A stretch of 64,000 nucleotides of DNA from Euphorbia lathyris. Taxonomy: Eukaryota > Streptophyta > Magnoliopsida > Malpighiales > Euphorbiaceae. Shown here piece after piece: positions 10,208 through 20,723 of this stretch. The notes under the pieces were generated by a model. It worked only from the letters and a program-made list of their open reading frames with translations, ran no database searches and was not told where the DNA came from. The stretch covers positions 14,040,001-14,104,000 of the forward strand of contig NC_088917.1 of NCBI RefSeq assembly GCF_963576675.1, written 5' to 3'. The first letter of the stretch is position 1; each line of letters begins with the position of its first letter. The translations under genes and the position numbers were made by a program.

Positions 10208-12766
10208 TGTAGACACCGAGTCGGAGGACCTGTGACGAAAACCTGAAACAAGACGGTCGAAGCGATTGATTCCGGAAGTTTTGAAAAATATATAAAGAAT
10301 AATACGCTGAGGAAAATTAACGGCACGGCGCGGGCACGCAACGGCATCCCGCACGCGGACGACGATGGTCGAACGCCCGCTTGACGATGGCGTCGCCCAT
10401 TGTTCCGGGATCCGTTTCCCTATATAAGGACACGGATCCCAAGGTGAAGAAGGAGGCCATTTTTGGGGGAAAACTTTCTCACTCTAAACATTTTTAGAGA
10501 GAGAGTGGATTTTTTTGAGAAAAATATTTTTTTCTCAAAAATTCCAAATTTCCTAAGTTCAATTTTTACTAAATTTTTATTAAAAACGGGAACTCGCGGT
10601 TCGTGGAATCAATCGGCTTCGACTGTCAGATACCGAATTAAAGGTATTATCCGAGGACTAGACTCTTTATTTCATTTAATTTATTCTCTCCTTCTATTTA
10701 TTTTTTTTTATGCTATAGTTTGTATTCCTTTAGTTATTTATTTATTTTGTCACGCTTTATTTAGTTAACGTATTTATTTAATTTTCGTTTCGTGTTAAAT
10801 AAAATTCAGTTTTGTTTTAAAATAAAAACCTCGTTTTGGATATCCCAATACGAACTGATATCCGATAAAAAGGTAGTTCGGGTATCGAAAATGTTGTACT
10901 TATAAGTTTTTATTTAAAAGAGATTTCCAAATAACGTTTTAAAATAAAAACATCGTTTTAGGAACTTCCGTTTTCGACTATGATCCATCTTTGGTAGTTC
11001 GGAAGTCCAAAATGATTGAATTAGATTTAATTTAATGCTTTTGAACAAATCTGGAAAATGTTGGAGTGCTGCTGTAATTTGTCAATTCTGTCACTAAATG
11101 TTCTTTACCGACGGATTTTCCATCGGTAAATCTGCCAAAATGTGAAAAATGTCATTTCGGTCCCTTTTTCTTAACTTTTAGACTTTTAATCCCTAGTATA
11201 TATATATATGATTATGTAATACATGTTTTTCAAATTATTTTAGAATTTTAGTATATACATTTATTTTAGAATATTGGTATATCATTTTTATTTTATTTTA
11301 TAATATAAGTATAAATATATATATAAGTATTTCTTTTTTCTTAACTTAGGCTATGTTTAAATATTAGTTATTTGATATTTTGAGAAATAATGGATGGATA
11401 TTAGTATATGTCATTTTTGGTATTTAAACTATATTAATTATGTATATATATGTATAGTTTTGGGAACATTTGGGTTATTTTGTTAATTATTGAAGGAAGT
11501 TATTTTTGGGTAAATATTATTTTCTTATCCATAAGATTTACTTATTGTTTTAGCATTTTTAAAGTATAAGTATATAGTACCTATTATTTCCATATACATA
11601 AAGTTCCTCTTATATTAATTTTTGGGTTTTCATATCTTCCTTTTTGATTTACTTGTACATATATATGTGTCTAAATTATTTTCTCTATTCTTTTGGGCCC
11701 ATTCATGGGTCCATGTCTCAAATGGGCCTTGTTTGATTATAAGTCTTGCTTTAAATAAGTGTCTTATTGTAATTATAATAGTTGGAGAGTCCATTAAATA
11801 AAAAGGGAAAAATAAATCACAAAAAAGAGAGTTTTCAATTGAATTATTTAAACTAATGAATTTTTAGAGATCTCTAACGTAGATAAATAGAGTCATTTTG
11901 GTTGATATTTCAAATCGTCTTCAAAACACCACGTTTTAAAACCTTAGTCCGTTCCAACGACGGATTAAGCGAACATTGTAATCAAAATCGTTTTCTTTGT
12001 TAATAATGGAGATTTTGAATCGCTTTCTTACTGAATTTGTACAAAATAAAATGGACTTGTATGTTTAACCACGTTTTCTTATTAAAAGGCTTTTACTTTA
12101 ACGTTTTCAAATACTCGAGTCGTTCCAACGGCGATTCGGGTAAACTTCATCAAACGGGGTTTTAAAACGCACCTAAATCGTTCCAACGACGATTAAGGTG
12201 CAAGCCATGTAAATAAACTCGTTTTGGGGAAATAAGTTAGTATAGAATAAACACACAACATAACATTTAAATACGGTTGTAAATAAATCACTTCTTTTCC
12301 CCCCTCTCTGTGTATGTATAAACATAAATGGGTGATTCTTTACTGATGTGGCTTTTCAATATCATATGCTCAAAACGGTTTCTAAAAAGAGAAAGAAAAG
12401 GGTTTCAAATGAATTTTAAACTTAAGGAAGTATACGATTAGTCCGTTATCGCCTAACATGCTGAGTAGGAGGCCGGTGGTTCATAACCGGGCGATGTCGG
12501 GGTGCCTAGTAGCCTTTCTCCGGAAAGGAGCTAGCCTTCTCGGCTCGTACCTAAGTTTCCCGAACCCACACCGGTCTCCCGCAAGGGATCGGTGTTCATT
12601 TTCCCATTCGTGGGTGGCGACTCTTCCATATCTCCGAGCTCCGGTCCTGCCGAGCAGCTTGATTCCACGATTGGTTGCTTTCGGCGCCAATCACCGCTTA
12701 CGTCGCCATGAGGTTGTCCACCCCCCGGTCCGCCTGGGAGATTAGGCCGCGGCACCTCGTCTAACA
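10208..12766 (+). repeat. N3 5' LTR (2559 bp, internally deleted)
   Basis: It runs TGTAGACACCGAGTC...CTCGTCTAACA. It is shorter than its partner because a deletion near 10385 removes about 430 bp: the GC-rich region and nearly the whole palindrome array present at 24712-25150. The TATA box (10420-10429) and its flanking inverted repeat survive. It retains about 100 bp near 11230-11325 that the 3' LTR lacks. Both changes happened after insertion or by recombination, since the two LTRs of an element start identical. Confidence 0.92.
10407..10440 (+). promoter_or_regulatory. N3 5' LTR core promoter
   Basis: CTATATAAGG (10420-10429) lies between GGGATCCG and CGGATCCC. Transcription would run rightwards into the N3 leader. 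The usual palindrome array is missing just upstream, so this promoter may behave differently from those of the other LTRs. Confidence 0.65.
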
Positions 12767-12768
12767 AG

Positions 12769-12786
12769 TGGCGACTCTGCTGGGGA
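12769..12786 (+). promoter_or_regulatory. N3 primer-binding site (tRNA-Arg type)
   Basis: TGGCGACTCTGCTGGGGA begins two bases after the LTR. Its complement ends in AGTCGCCA, which resembles the 3' end of plant tRNA-Arg. Ogre elements are known to use tRNA-Arg. The exact tRNA is judged from memory and a search against tRNA 3' ends would settle it. Confidence 0.75.
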
Positions 12787-14848
12787 AGCGAGAAATTTGA
12801 TTCCGGAAGGCATGCACTAAGCCCTTAACGGGGACGGATCGTTTTACTTCTTTTCGTATGCATTCACGAGCATTATTGCAAACCCTTTGGGTAATTTCCG
12901 CGAAACCTCTAGCGAGAGTCCATTCGTCACTCGAAAGAGGCTAGCGTAAGTTCCCCCTTACAGTAAGGCGCCAGAGGGTCCCCATCCATTCGTTAGGGGC
13001 GAATCTGTGCGGTCCTGTGAGGTCCCGCGGTCAGCCGTGTCAGCATATAGTAGCCTTAGAAGTTTCCATAAGATTACCCGTTACTATTTTTGATGTGATA
13101 AATGAATCAGTTCGTGTTTTCAAACCGCCATGATACGTGTCTAATCCTAAATTATGTAAAGAAAATGAGACGATGCGTTAATATATACTCATGAATCGAC
13201 ATACTAATTACCCTAAAACATCGAAACGATTTGAACTAAAGACGACTTAGTCATCTCATATGAATGAACATGTGCGACCCGCCTTGTCCCTTTCGGTGTC
13301 CCGACGAAGGCACGTGTTCAGGAAATATGTTATGACGTAAGCACGTATTAGTATGAATCAGTTCGGTATTAAGGATAGTTATGTTTCGATACAAAAGACT
13401 ATATTAACGGTAGCCGTTATTCACATCCTTTAGATAAATTGGGATAAAACGAGATCACGATGAAACGAAAACGAAGAACATTTCTGTTTCGAACGACCTT
13501 GTTGTAACGTGGAAAGTTTCGCACAAGTAGCCCGTCCCTTCCGAATAAAAGACGAGCTTTTACGTTATGCCTTGTGTCATTCTTAAGAGAAATGGGCGTG
13601 TCCGCAAAAAGTGACTAAGAAAATAAAAATGAACTAAACGACCAAAATCATTCTGAATCTACGATATATGTTAATCCCGCGAGTAGTTAAAGAAAATAAA
13701 CCAATGCCGTTGAATACGTGCCTCGAACGAGAGTATACCCCGTTTAAAATCTCGGAGCCGAATTAAGCCAAACCATATAATTGCGCCATATGGACGAGAC
13801 TGCGGGTTTTGACTAACGACTCGATCATTTCGACCGTTACCAAAACTGCAAGAAATATGGCCCGATATACGTGTTTGCTTAAATTCGCGCCTAAAGGAAA
13901 GAAAACGGTGATATCCTCGCTTCGAACAAACACGCGATTCAACGAAACGTTGATTTTCTATAACCACACTGAGATGATATATCCCGTGGATTGGGAGGAA
14001 CAAAGAGTTGTAATTAGCCGAAAGATTATCGTGCGCTCAAAATAAGACTCGCCATCTTTTCACGTAGCAAAATGAGCAAAAGAATCCTCGACGCTAAGAA
14101 CAAATATGTTACGCGATGAGTCCGTTCCCTAAAATAAAATCCAAAGGTGATTCCATCACTAAATAAACACGTGGTTACGTCTCTCGATGGATCCAAAAGA
14201 TCCCGTTGTAATCCAAAAATCGAGACACGAACCCGCGTAAATAAAAGGGAACGAATCATAGACGATAACGAACGATTGGGCTAGAAGAATAACTCGTACC
14301 ACGTCTAAAAAAAACGAGATGCGCTCAAAGGGAGTCAAAACCCGAATTAATGCGTCTCGCGAAAGGACAAAAGATGAGTTATTCCGAAAGGACAATCCGA
14401 CTTGGTCGATTTCTTAGCCACTGAACGCTGATACGTCAAAACGAACTGTATTGTCGGATGGATGATTTACTTTTCCGTAATAATCGACGGCATCACGCGT
14501 CCTCTGGACCACGATGTGAGCCCATACCAAAATCCTAGGAAAGAGACTTGGACCAACGAGTGTGTGGAGGAATAAGGATGGAAGAGAGATGATGTGATGA
14601 ATGTGATTGTTATCTAACGTTTTCTTTCTCTTATTGCGATCTACTTACGCGTTATGTACGATTTTTCGCTAACTAGTTTGTCTGTATAGATTTATATATT
14701 GTTGTACATCAGTCAAGTCAAATTTAAGTTATAATACATTCTATGCTTAACAAATCATTGCAGTCATACCATATAGAGCGTTGCATGCTAACCAAATTGC
14801 GTGTAGCCATTCTAGGTTTCGTAGACTTAGGACGTATTTATTAGGAAT
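12787..14848 (+). other. N3 leader (5' untranslated region)
   Basis: About 2 kb with no credible coding frame and many CGNNNNCG-type steps. The same sequence is present next to every 5' LTR in the window: 32511-34582 (N2), about 42670-44474 (N1) and 47512-49109 (N0, truncated). It is therefore shared by the autonomous and non-autonomous types, as expected of sequence needed for packaging or RNA handling. Short frames such as 13671-14003 are not conserved as proteins. Confidence 0.75.
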
Positions 14849-17800
14849 GTGAGAAAGAGTCGACCCCAACGTCGCGTGTCATTCTGGAGGCATACTAGTT
14901 ATGTCGTGACGTATCCTATACGTCTTTGCCTTATCATACCTAGGTGTTGGGATGCATCCTATGCGTCCTTGGCACGTCTCACGCGTCTTCACCGTGTTGT
15001 TTGTATGCTAGCTAGGAGGCATGTCCATTATATCGTGACGTATCCTATGCGTCTTTGCCTTAGCATACCTTATGCATGGAAGTGTACCTCGTATGTTTCT
15101 TCAGTGTCGTAGGCACTAGTCGGAAGGTACAACCCTTAGGTCATGGCGTATCCCATACGCCCTTGTTTTGGCATACCCCGTATGTCACGGCACCTCCAAT
15201 ATGTCGTTACCCTGTCAAGAGGCGTACTGTTCTCTCGTGACGTATCCCCTATATCCTTGCTGCGTCGTGTCATCACGTGTCCACCCGTCATGAGTCCCAC
15301 CTGTCATGGGGTGATGTATTCCTTGCATCTTTACTTTGTCATACTCCATGAGACGTAACACACCCCATGCATCCTCCATTAATCATTCAGACACCGATCA
15401 AGAGGCGTACCTACATATCTCATATGTCTTTTCCGTGTTGTGACCCATTCCTTGTGTCTCTACCATGTCATTACACACCGGTCAGAAGGTGTACTATATG
15501 TGTCATAACGCATCCTGTACATCTTCACCTCTCTCCTTGCGCCAAGCGAGGGGCATGAGTTCCATGCCCCATGTGTCAGAGCATGTCACGTGCTTGTTCA
15601 CCATGCTATGTACGTTAGATGAAAGGCATACCATTTGGGCCGTGACGTATCCCATATGTCCTTACCTCGTCCCATCTTCCATATCGTGAAGTGTCCCAGG
15701 CATCTCCATCACGTCAGCTATAGACCAGTCAAGACATGTACTCGATGCACCGCCGTGCATCGCGTATGTCCGGGTATTGCCAAGGTCGTACATCGCGATA
15801 GGTCACATATGTGTCTTCCATATCAGTTACGCTAGTCTAGAGCCATACCCTGTATATCATGATTTGAGTTCTCGCCTTGCGAGGTGCCTGACAGAAGACG
15901 TACCCCATACATCACAATGTATCTCGCGTCTTTACCATGTCTCGCATGCCCGTCAAAAGGTCTACCCCGCATGTTGTGATGTGTCTCATATATTAGTCCG
16001 ATGGAGCACCTTTAAACCTTGAGGTATTCCCAACGTCTTTGTCATGTTATACTTTGTGTGGGATATGCCGCGCACATCTTTATCGTCCTCTTTATACCAT
16101 TAGGGGGTATGCCATGTGCATCGTGACATATCACATGCATCTTTTCCACCATGTTTAAGTTATCCAGAGACATGTCCCATATGTCACGACGTACTCCGCC
16201 TCCCTCTATCATGGTTAGGAATACGGTTCGTTAGATATGCATCCTTGCCAGATCCAAACCGCTTGGTAGTCGTACCTCGTTTGTCATAACATTTGCATCG
16301 TGGGGCAAATTCCGTTCACTTTTTCGACCCAAGATGTACTATGTGTGTCGCCACATCGCCGATAACTTATCGATAGAAACATTGTCATGGCATCGGTTCC
16401 CCCCGATACTCGAATTAACCATTCGTCACATGTCTCATACACATCCTACTTATGTCTCAAGACATACCAGGTATGTCGCTACGCCTTAGCCAACACATCT
16501 CAAGATTATGACTGGTACCTTGATCTCAAATAGAACCATAATCTCACGGGTCGTCGTCACCTCCCTTTCGTATCTCAAGACATAATGCCTAAGTGATTCC
16601 AAATTATGTTGTTGTATTATCCATGCCCCTCACCTCGTAGGTTGCCATCATGACCTTCGCACGCTAAGACATGCCACGTGTGTCAGTGCGCCGTGCACCT
16701 ATACTCCAAAATTACGTGGTTGTAAGATCGAAACCTTAAGGACGAGTGAACTATTTCACACGGATCTCGTTTACCTGTCGTCATTCGCATCTGGGGAGGT
16801 AGTCTATACGTAGCACCTCCATATTTCAGAATTATGGGCAATACCCTGAACTTCGAAACGAACCCTTGACTGGTGTGTTGTCCACACTTCCCATTTGTAC
16901 CTTTAGGTGCACCATGTGGGTCGTCATAGCGTCCCCTCGTATTTACGTTATCCCACTGTCCAGACCCCAGGTTCACATTGACCCTCTGATGCGCGCTTCA
17001 CACGAAGTCATGGCATCGCATCCGCGCTTTAACCGGCGCCTTATATGTCTCCTCACCTCTAATGAATCTATGCGTCATTATACTAACCTCTCGGCTAGTA
17101 GGTCATCCTCATGCCCCGTTGGTACTCTCGGCCGTACCTTGTATGTCGACATGTCATGGTACTAAGGTAACCCACGCATCCTTGGTCTTCCTGAGACGCC
17201 CCGTCACATCTTCAAAATAGCCAAATCAATATAAGATGTACCAGGTGTGTCACCGTATATCGTAACACGTCAGTATTCCAAAACGTGTGACACTAGTTCT
17301 TCGAACACGTATCAGCTTTTAGTACATATCCCGTATGTCACCGTTTGCACTTTGGTCGCACGTTGGGCCTTGTCAAAATGCGCCCCACATGTCGCCTTGT
17401 CATCGGCGATATTTGTAGTCCACGAATATGTCATTAGGCTATCCAATTCTAGACCGACCTTTGATGTACGTTCCGTGTGTCATCCCTCGCACCTTACTCA
17501 CATATCAAAGACTGAGTCATTTATGCCATCCAGTCAGGGTTAAGCTTGTGGCACACACCCCCATACGCGGTTTGGTACATCCTGTTCGCAGGTCAAATGT
17601 CGAGTCATTCATCTCATTGAGTTCAAGTCACACCATGGGGCAAGTTCATATACGTCATCACGTGCATCTCGCTTACATCTCCAATATCGAGTCATTTGTA
17701 TCGTCAAGTTCGAGTCAAACTTTTGACACATACCTGTGGTATAGGGTGATTCAGGTCGTCGAGTCCAAGTCATACCATTAGGCACGCCCCCTATGGCCCG

Positions 17801-19640
17801 TCTCGAGCGTCCCGCTTAAACCTTGACGCACTGAGTCATTCATGTCATGAGGCTCCTTTCAAACTTTCGACGTATGCCCCGCAAGTCATCACTCATGTCT
17901 TGAGTACGCCTTAAACGGTGGTTTGTTTATATTATCGAATCCTCGACATGCTCCCCCTACATCATTGGTACCGTTGTCCATGCGCCCCCAAACTCTGAAT
18001 TTCCTTATTCACGAGTCTGAGACATATGCCCTATGTGTCGCTATTTGGGTCTGACTCGTATCAGTAGTATCGAGTTGTTCGTACCGCGTCTAAGTCCAAC
18101 ATTTGGCACTTAACTTTAAGGTCTTGGTTTGCACCTTCAGTGCTCCTCAAATTGTTCATTAGTGATAGGTCCCAGTCGAACTATGGGTGTCCACCCTGTG
18201 TGTCATTGTTGGTATCTCAAATATCGGTGATGAACCCAATCCGTCGTAAATATCCGCATAAGATCTTTAGGGATTCTCCTAAAACATATCGTCATCAGGT
18301 TCGCGCTATGAAACAAATTGACCCCCGACATGTACCAGGTAAGTCGTCGTTTCTGTCTCGTTGACACCTCGATCGGATTAGGACACTTCTCATTCTACCA
18401 GACACACCGACGTCCGCAAATTCATCGAGGTATTTAGGGTCTCTAGCTTAAGTTAATCCTTGAACCGCACCCTGAGTGTCGGTATCATGTCTAGCTGACA
18501 CTTCCAATGTTGTTAGAAGGTACCTCTTGAGTCATCTCTGTACTTCATCTATACCCAGGGTTGGTCAGATAATACGTGTGTCGTATGCGCACCCTATTCG
18601 TGTCTCGTACCTAGCGTGTTGGATTTCCCCCACGATGGTCGAAATTCCAAAATCAAGCCATCACATCGTTCGCAAGTGCGTATAAGTCAATCATGGGGGC
18701 ACATTAAGTGGGACTCCCATCACGCCGTTTGGCTACCTCTAAGGCATACCACGTACGTCACCATATTTCCTAAATGCACCATGTTTCAAACCACTCTGCC
18801 TAGGCACTAGTGAGCCAATTGGGAGTTAATAATTGGCACGTACCTCGTATGTTGACATATGCATCCTATTCGAACCTCGAGTATCAGGTATTCCGTGTGC
18901 ATTATCCCGTCAAATAATACTCGTCATCGTAATAGTTGCTTTCCAGGAGAAGTTGACAAATGCCGCACATCACGTATGTCACTCGAGTCTCCCCCATGTC
19001 TTAACCGGTTAAGGGCATGTCCTGTGCGTCACCACTTTCTACATAACACGCCGAGGTTCCGTTGGTACATCTACGTATTCGTGTCTCGGGTTTAAACTAA
19101 CCATTGACCCACACCCCATATGTGATGGTCTCGTCACACTTGATTCTAGTTTAGGACACACCCTCTATGTCGGCATGTTTCAGGAAACTTGTGTTTCCCA
19201 AAAAGATGTTTCCCTGTTATCAATATCAATACCAAGTAAACTATGGACAAGTGCCCCGCATGTCTCCATCACGGTCTGTTTGAGTCTCGGACATACCATG
19301 AGCGTCACATCAGTCCATGTAACACCGCGTATCTTCGAAGTACGTCATTGCTACCAAGGATGGCAATCCCTCACATACACCTCATGCATGGTCGCTTAGG
19401 TTGTTCTTTTTAGATCGTGAGTCGTATCAATGTACCAAGTATGTCATTCCCACCACTCATGTCGCTACCCCTCCAATGTATCTACACGTCACGGATATCA
19501 TCGGGGTACACTCTCATTTACCTAGCGCCCTAGGGAATTTTACTTATCATGAGGGTCGTCTCAATCTCACAAGTGTCAGTCGTGTCAAGCGTCATTCAAC
19601 ATTGTACATCTTATAAAGCATTGCAAGGTAAACTTGTAGG
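14849..19640 (+). repeat. N3 degenerate repeat region (4.8 kb)
   Basis: This region has a constant texture of short words such as ATGTC, GTATCC, CATACC and GGCATAC. Phrases like GTGACGTATCCTATRCGTC recur at 14906, 15035, 15143 (diverged), 15237 and about 15640. Spacings are roughly 60-140 bp, suggesting a decayed tandem array. No frame exceeds about 120 codons and none resembles a known protein. The same region is present inverted in N2 at about 27741-32510 and absent from N1, where gag-pol occupies the equivalent position. Its origin is unknown. Confidence 0.65.
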
Positions 19641-19913
19641 GTTCGTACTAATGTGTGTATAACAGTTGAAATGGTTTCAAGCATCGGCACTTCCAAACAG
19701 GTAAGTTAGCACAAACGATCGAAGTACTGCCAACGGCTCTGGTAAAAATAAAAAAAAAAAAGAAAAAAAGAAAAAAAGGGTTTAGCTCCAGTCAAGTCGT
19801 GTTGTGAGAAATAAAGCACAGATCACGAATCATGCATACATCCATCTATAGGAGGCACAAGTAGATAGCTTTAGCATTCGCATCGCACGTACATTGCATC
19901 ATCAAAGTTCATA
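19641..19913 (+). other. N3 segment before the gag-like ORF
   Basis: Non-coding. It contains an A-rich run with scattered G (19748-19780). The equivalent in N2 is 27497-27740, where it appears as a T-rich run. Nothing else is recognised. Confidence 0.5.
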
Positions 19914-20723
19914 ATGCCTAAAAAGCTCCAATCACCGATCCTTTCTCTTTCCTTGTTAGAAACCCAACTCATGGCCCAATCCAGCAATTCAAACCACAGT
20001 CTTGAGAGCCGTGTGCAAGGGGCTTTAGCCAAATACATCTTTTCTGATGAGTTCAAACGTGCTCTTAATGATCCGGAGAATACTAAGCATGAGGGGGTTG
20101 AAAATTCCCAAGAGATGATAGGAGATTTCAATCTCAGAGCAGAAATCGAGCTAGTTCTTCCCGATATCCTTGCTTCAGATGAATTCAAGATAGAGCTGAA
20201 AAGGTTGGTCAGGGAGGTCCTGAGCGAGTCACTGGTTGCGGAGATCCCGAAAGCTGCTATGGAGAAACCTATGTTCCAGCTTGCGTCACAAGTTAATCCA
20301 CAAATATTCACTCCACCAAGGGTAGTCTCACACCATATTTCACGAACACAACCAGATCCACGCCATCGGGGACATGAGATTACCAAGGTTGTTCGCCCTC
20401 CGTCGCCCACTCAGTATAGAAGGGAGGGAAGGGAATTCTCCACTTTCACTCAACCCTTATTAGAAGTATTGGAGGGCCTACAAATGCGTGATATACTTCA
20501 TCCCCTACCAGCCACGGGAGGTCCAACCACTGAATTAGTCAAACGCAGGGGCTACTGCCACTTCCACCAGAAATATAGTCACGAAACAATCACTTGCATG
20601 AAGTTGAAGCATGAAATCCAAGATCTCATCGAAGCTGGGAAGATAAGTGACCCAGATCCTTCTCAGCGGATGAAGTCTTCGACTTGTTCCTTGAACGGTG
20701 AGGTCTACCACGGATCAGGATAA
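19914..20723 (+). CDS. N3 stand-alone gag-like protein with CCHC-type knuckle (269 aa)
   Basis: The frame runs from ATG (MPKKLQSPIL) to TAA. Residues 36-105 are helical and contain two related segments around SDEFK (44-48 and 88-92). Residues 180-245 end in C215-x2-H218-x4-H223-x4-C228 followed by LKHEIQDLIEAGKI. The N1 Gag has the same spacing (C254, H257, H262, C267) and nearly the same tail, so the C-terminal third is homologous to the nucleocapsid-side end of the N1 Gag. No capsid module, protease or RT is present. It may bind element RNA or join particles made by an autonomous element, which is inference. The downstream 2.3 kb is non-coding. The upstream ATG was chosen because the N2 copy keeps the same start (27496). 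Confidence 0.8.
   Translation: MPKKLQSPILSLSLLETQLMAQSSNSNHSLESRVQGALAKYIFSDEFKRALNDPENTKHEGVENSQEMIGDFNLRAEIELVLPDILASDEFKIELKRLVREVLSESLVAEIPKAAMEKPMFQLASQVNPQIFTPPRVVSHHISRTQPDPRHRGHEITKVVRPPSPTQYRREGREFSTFTQPLLEVLEGLQMRDILHPLPATGGPTTELVKRRGYCHFHQKYSHETITCMKLKHEIQDLIEAGKISDPDPSQRMKSSTCSLNGEVYHGSG

Noticed and set aside
12769..12786. tRNA gene fragment
   Set aside because: Only the 18-nt complement of a tRNA 3' end is present beside an LTR, so it is a primer-binding site.
13671..14395. Short frames in the leader and similar ones at 33034-33300 and 43286-43489
   Set aside because: They are not colinear as proteins between N0-N3 copies; indels change the frame.
14849..19640. Many 60-117-codon frames in the degenerate repeat region
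   Set aside because: Frames differ between the N2 and N3 copies of the same DNA and have no recognisable domain.
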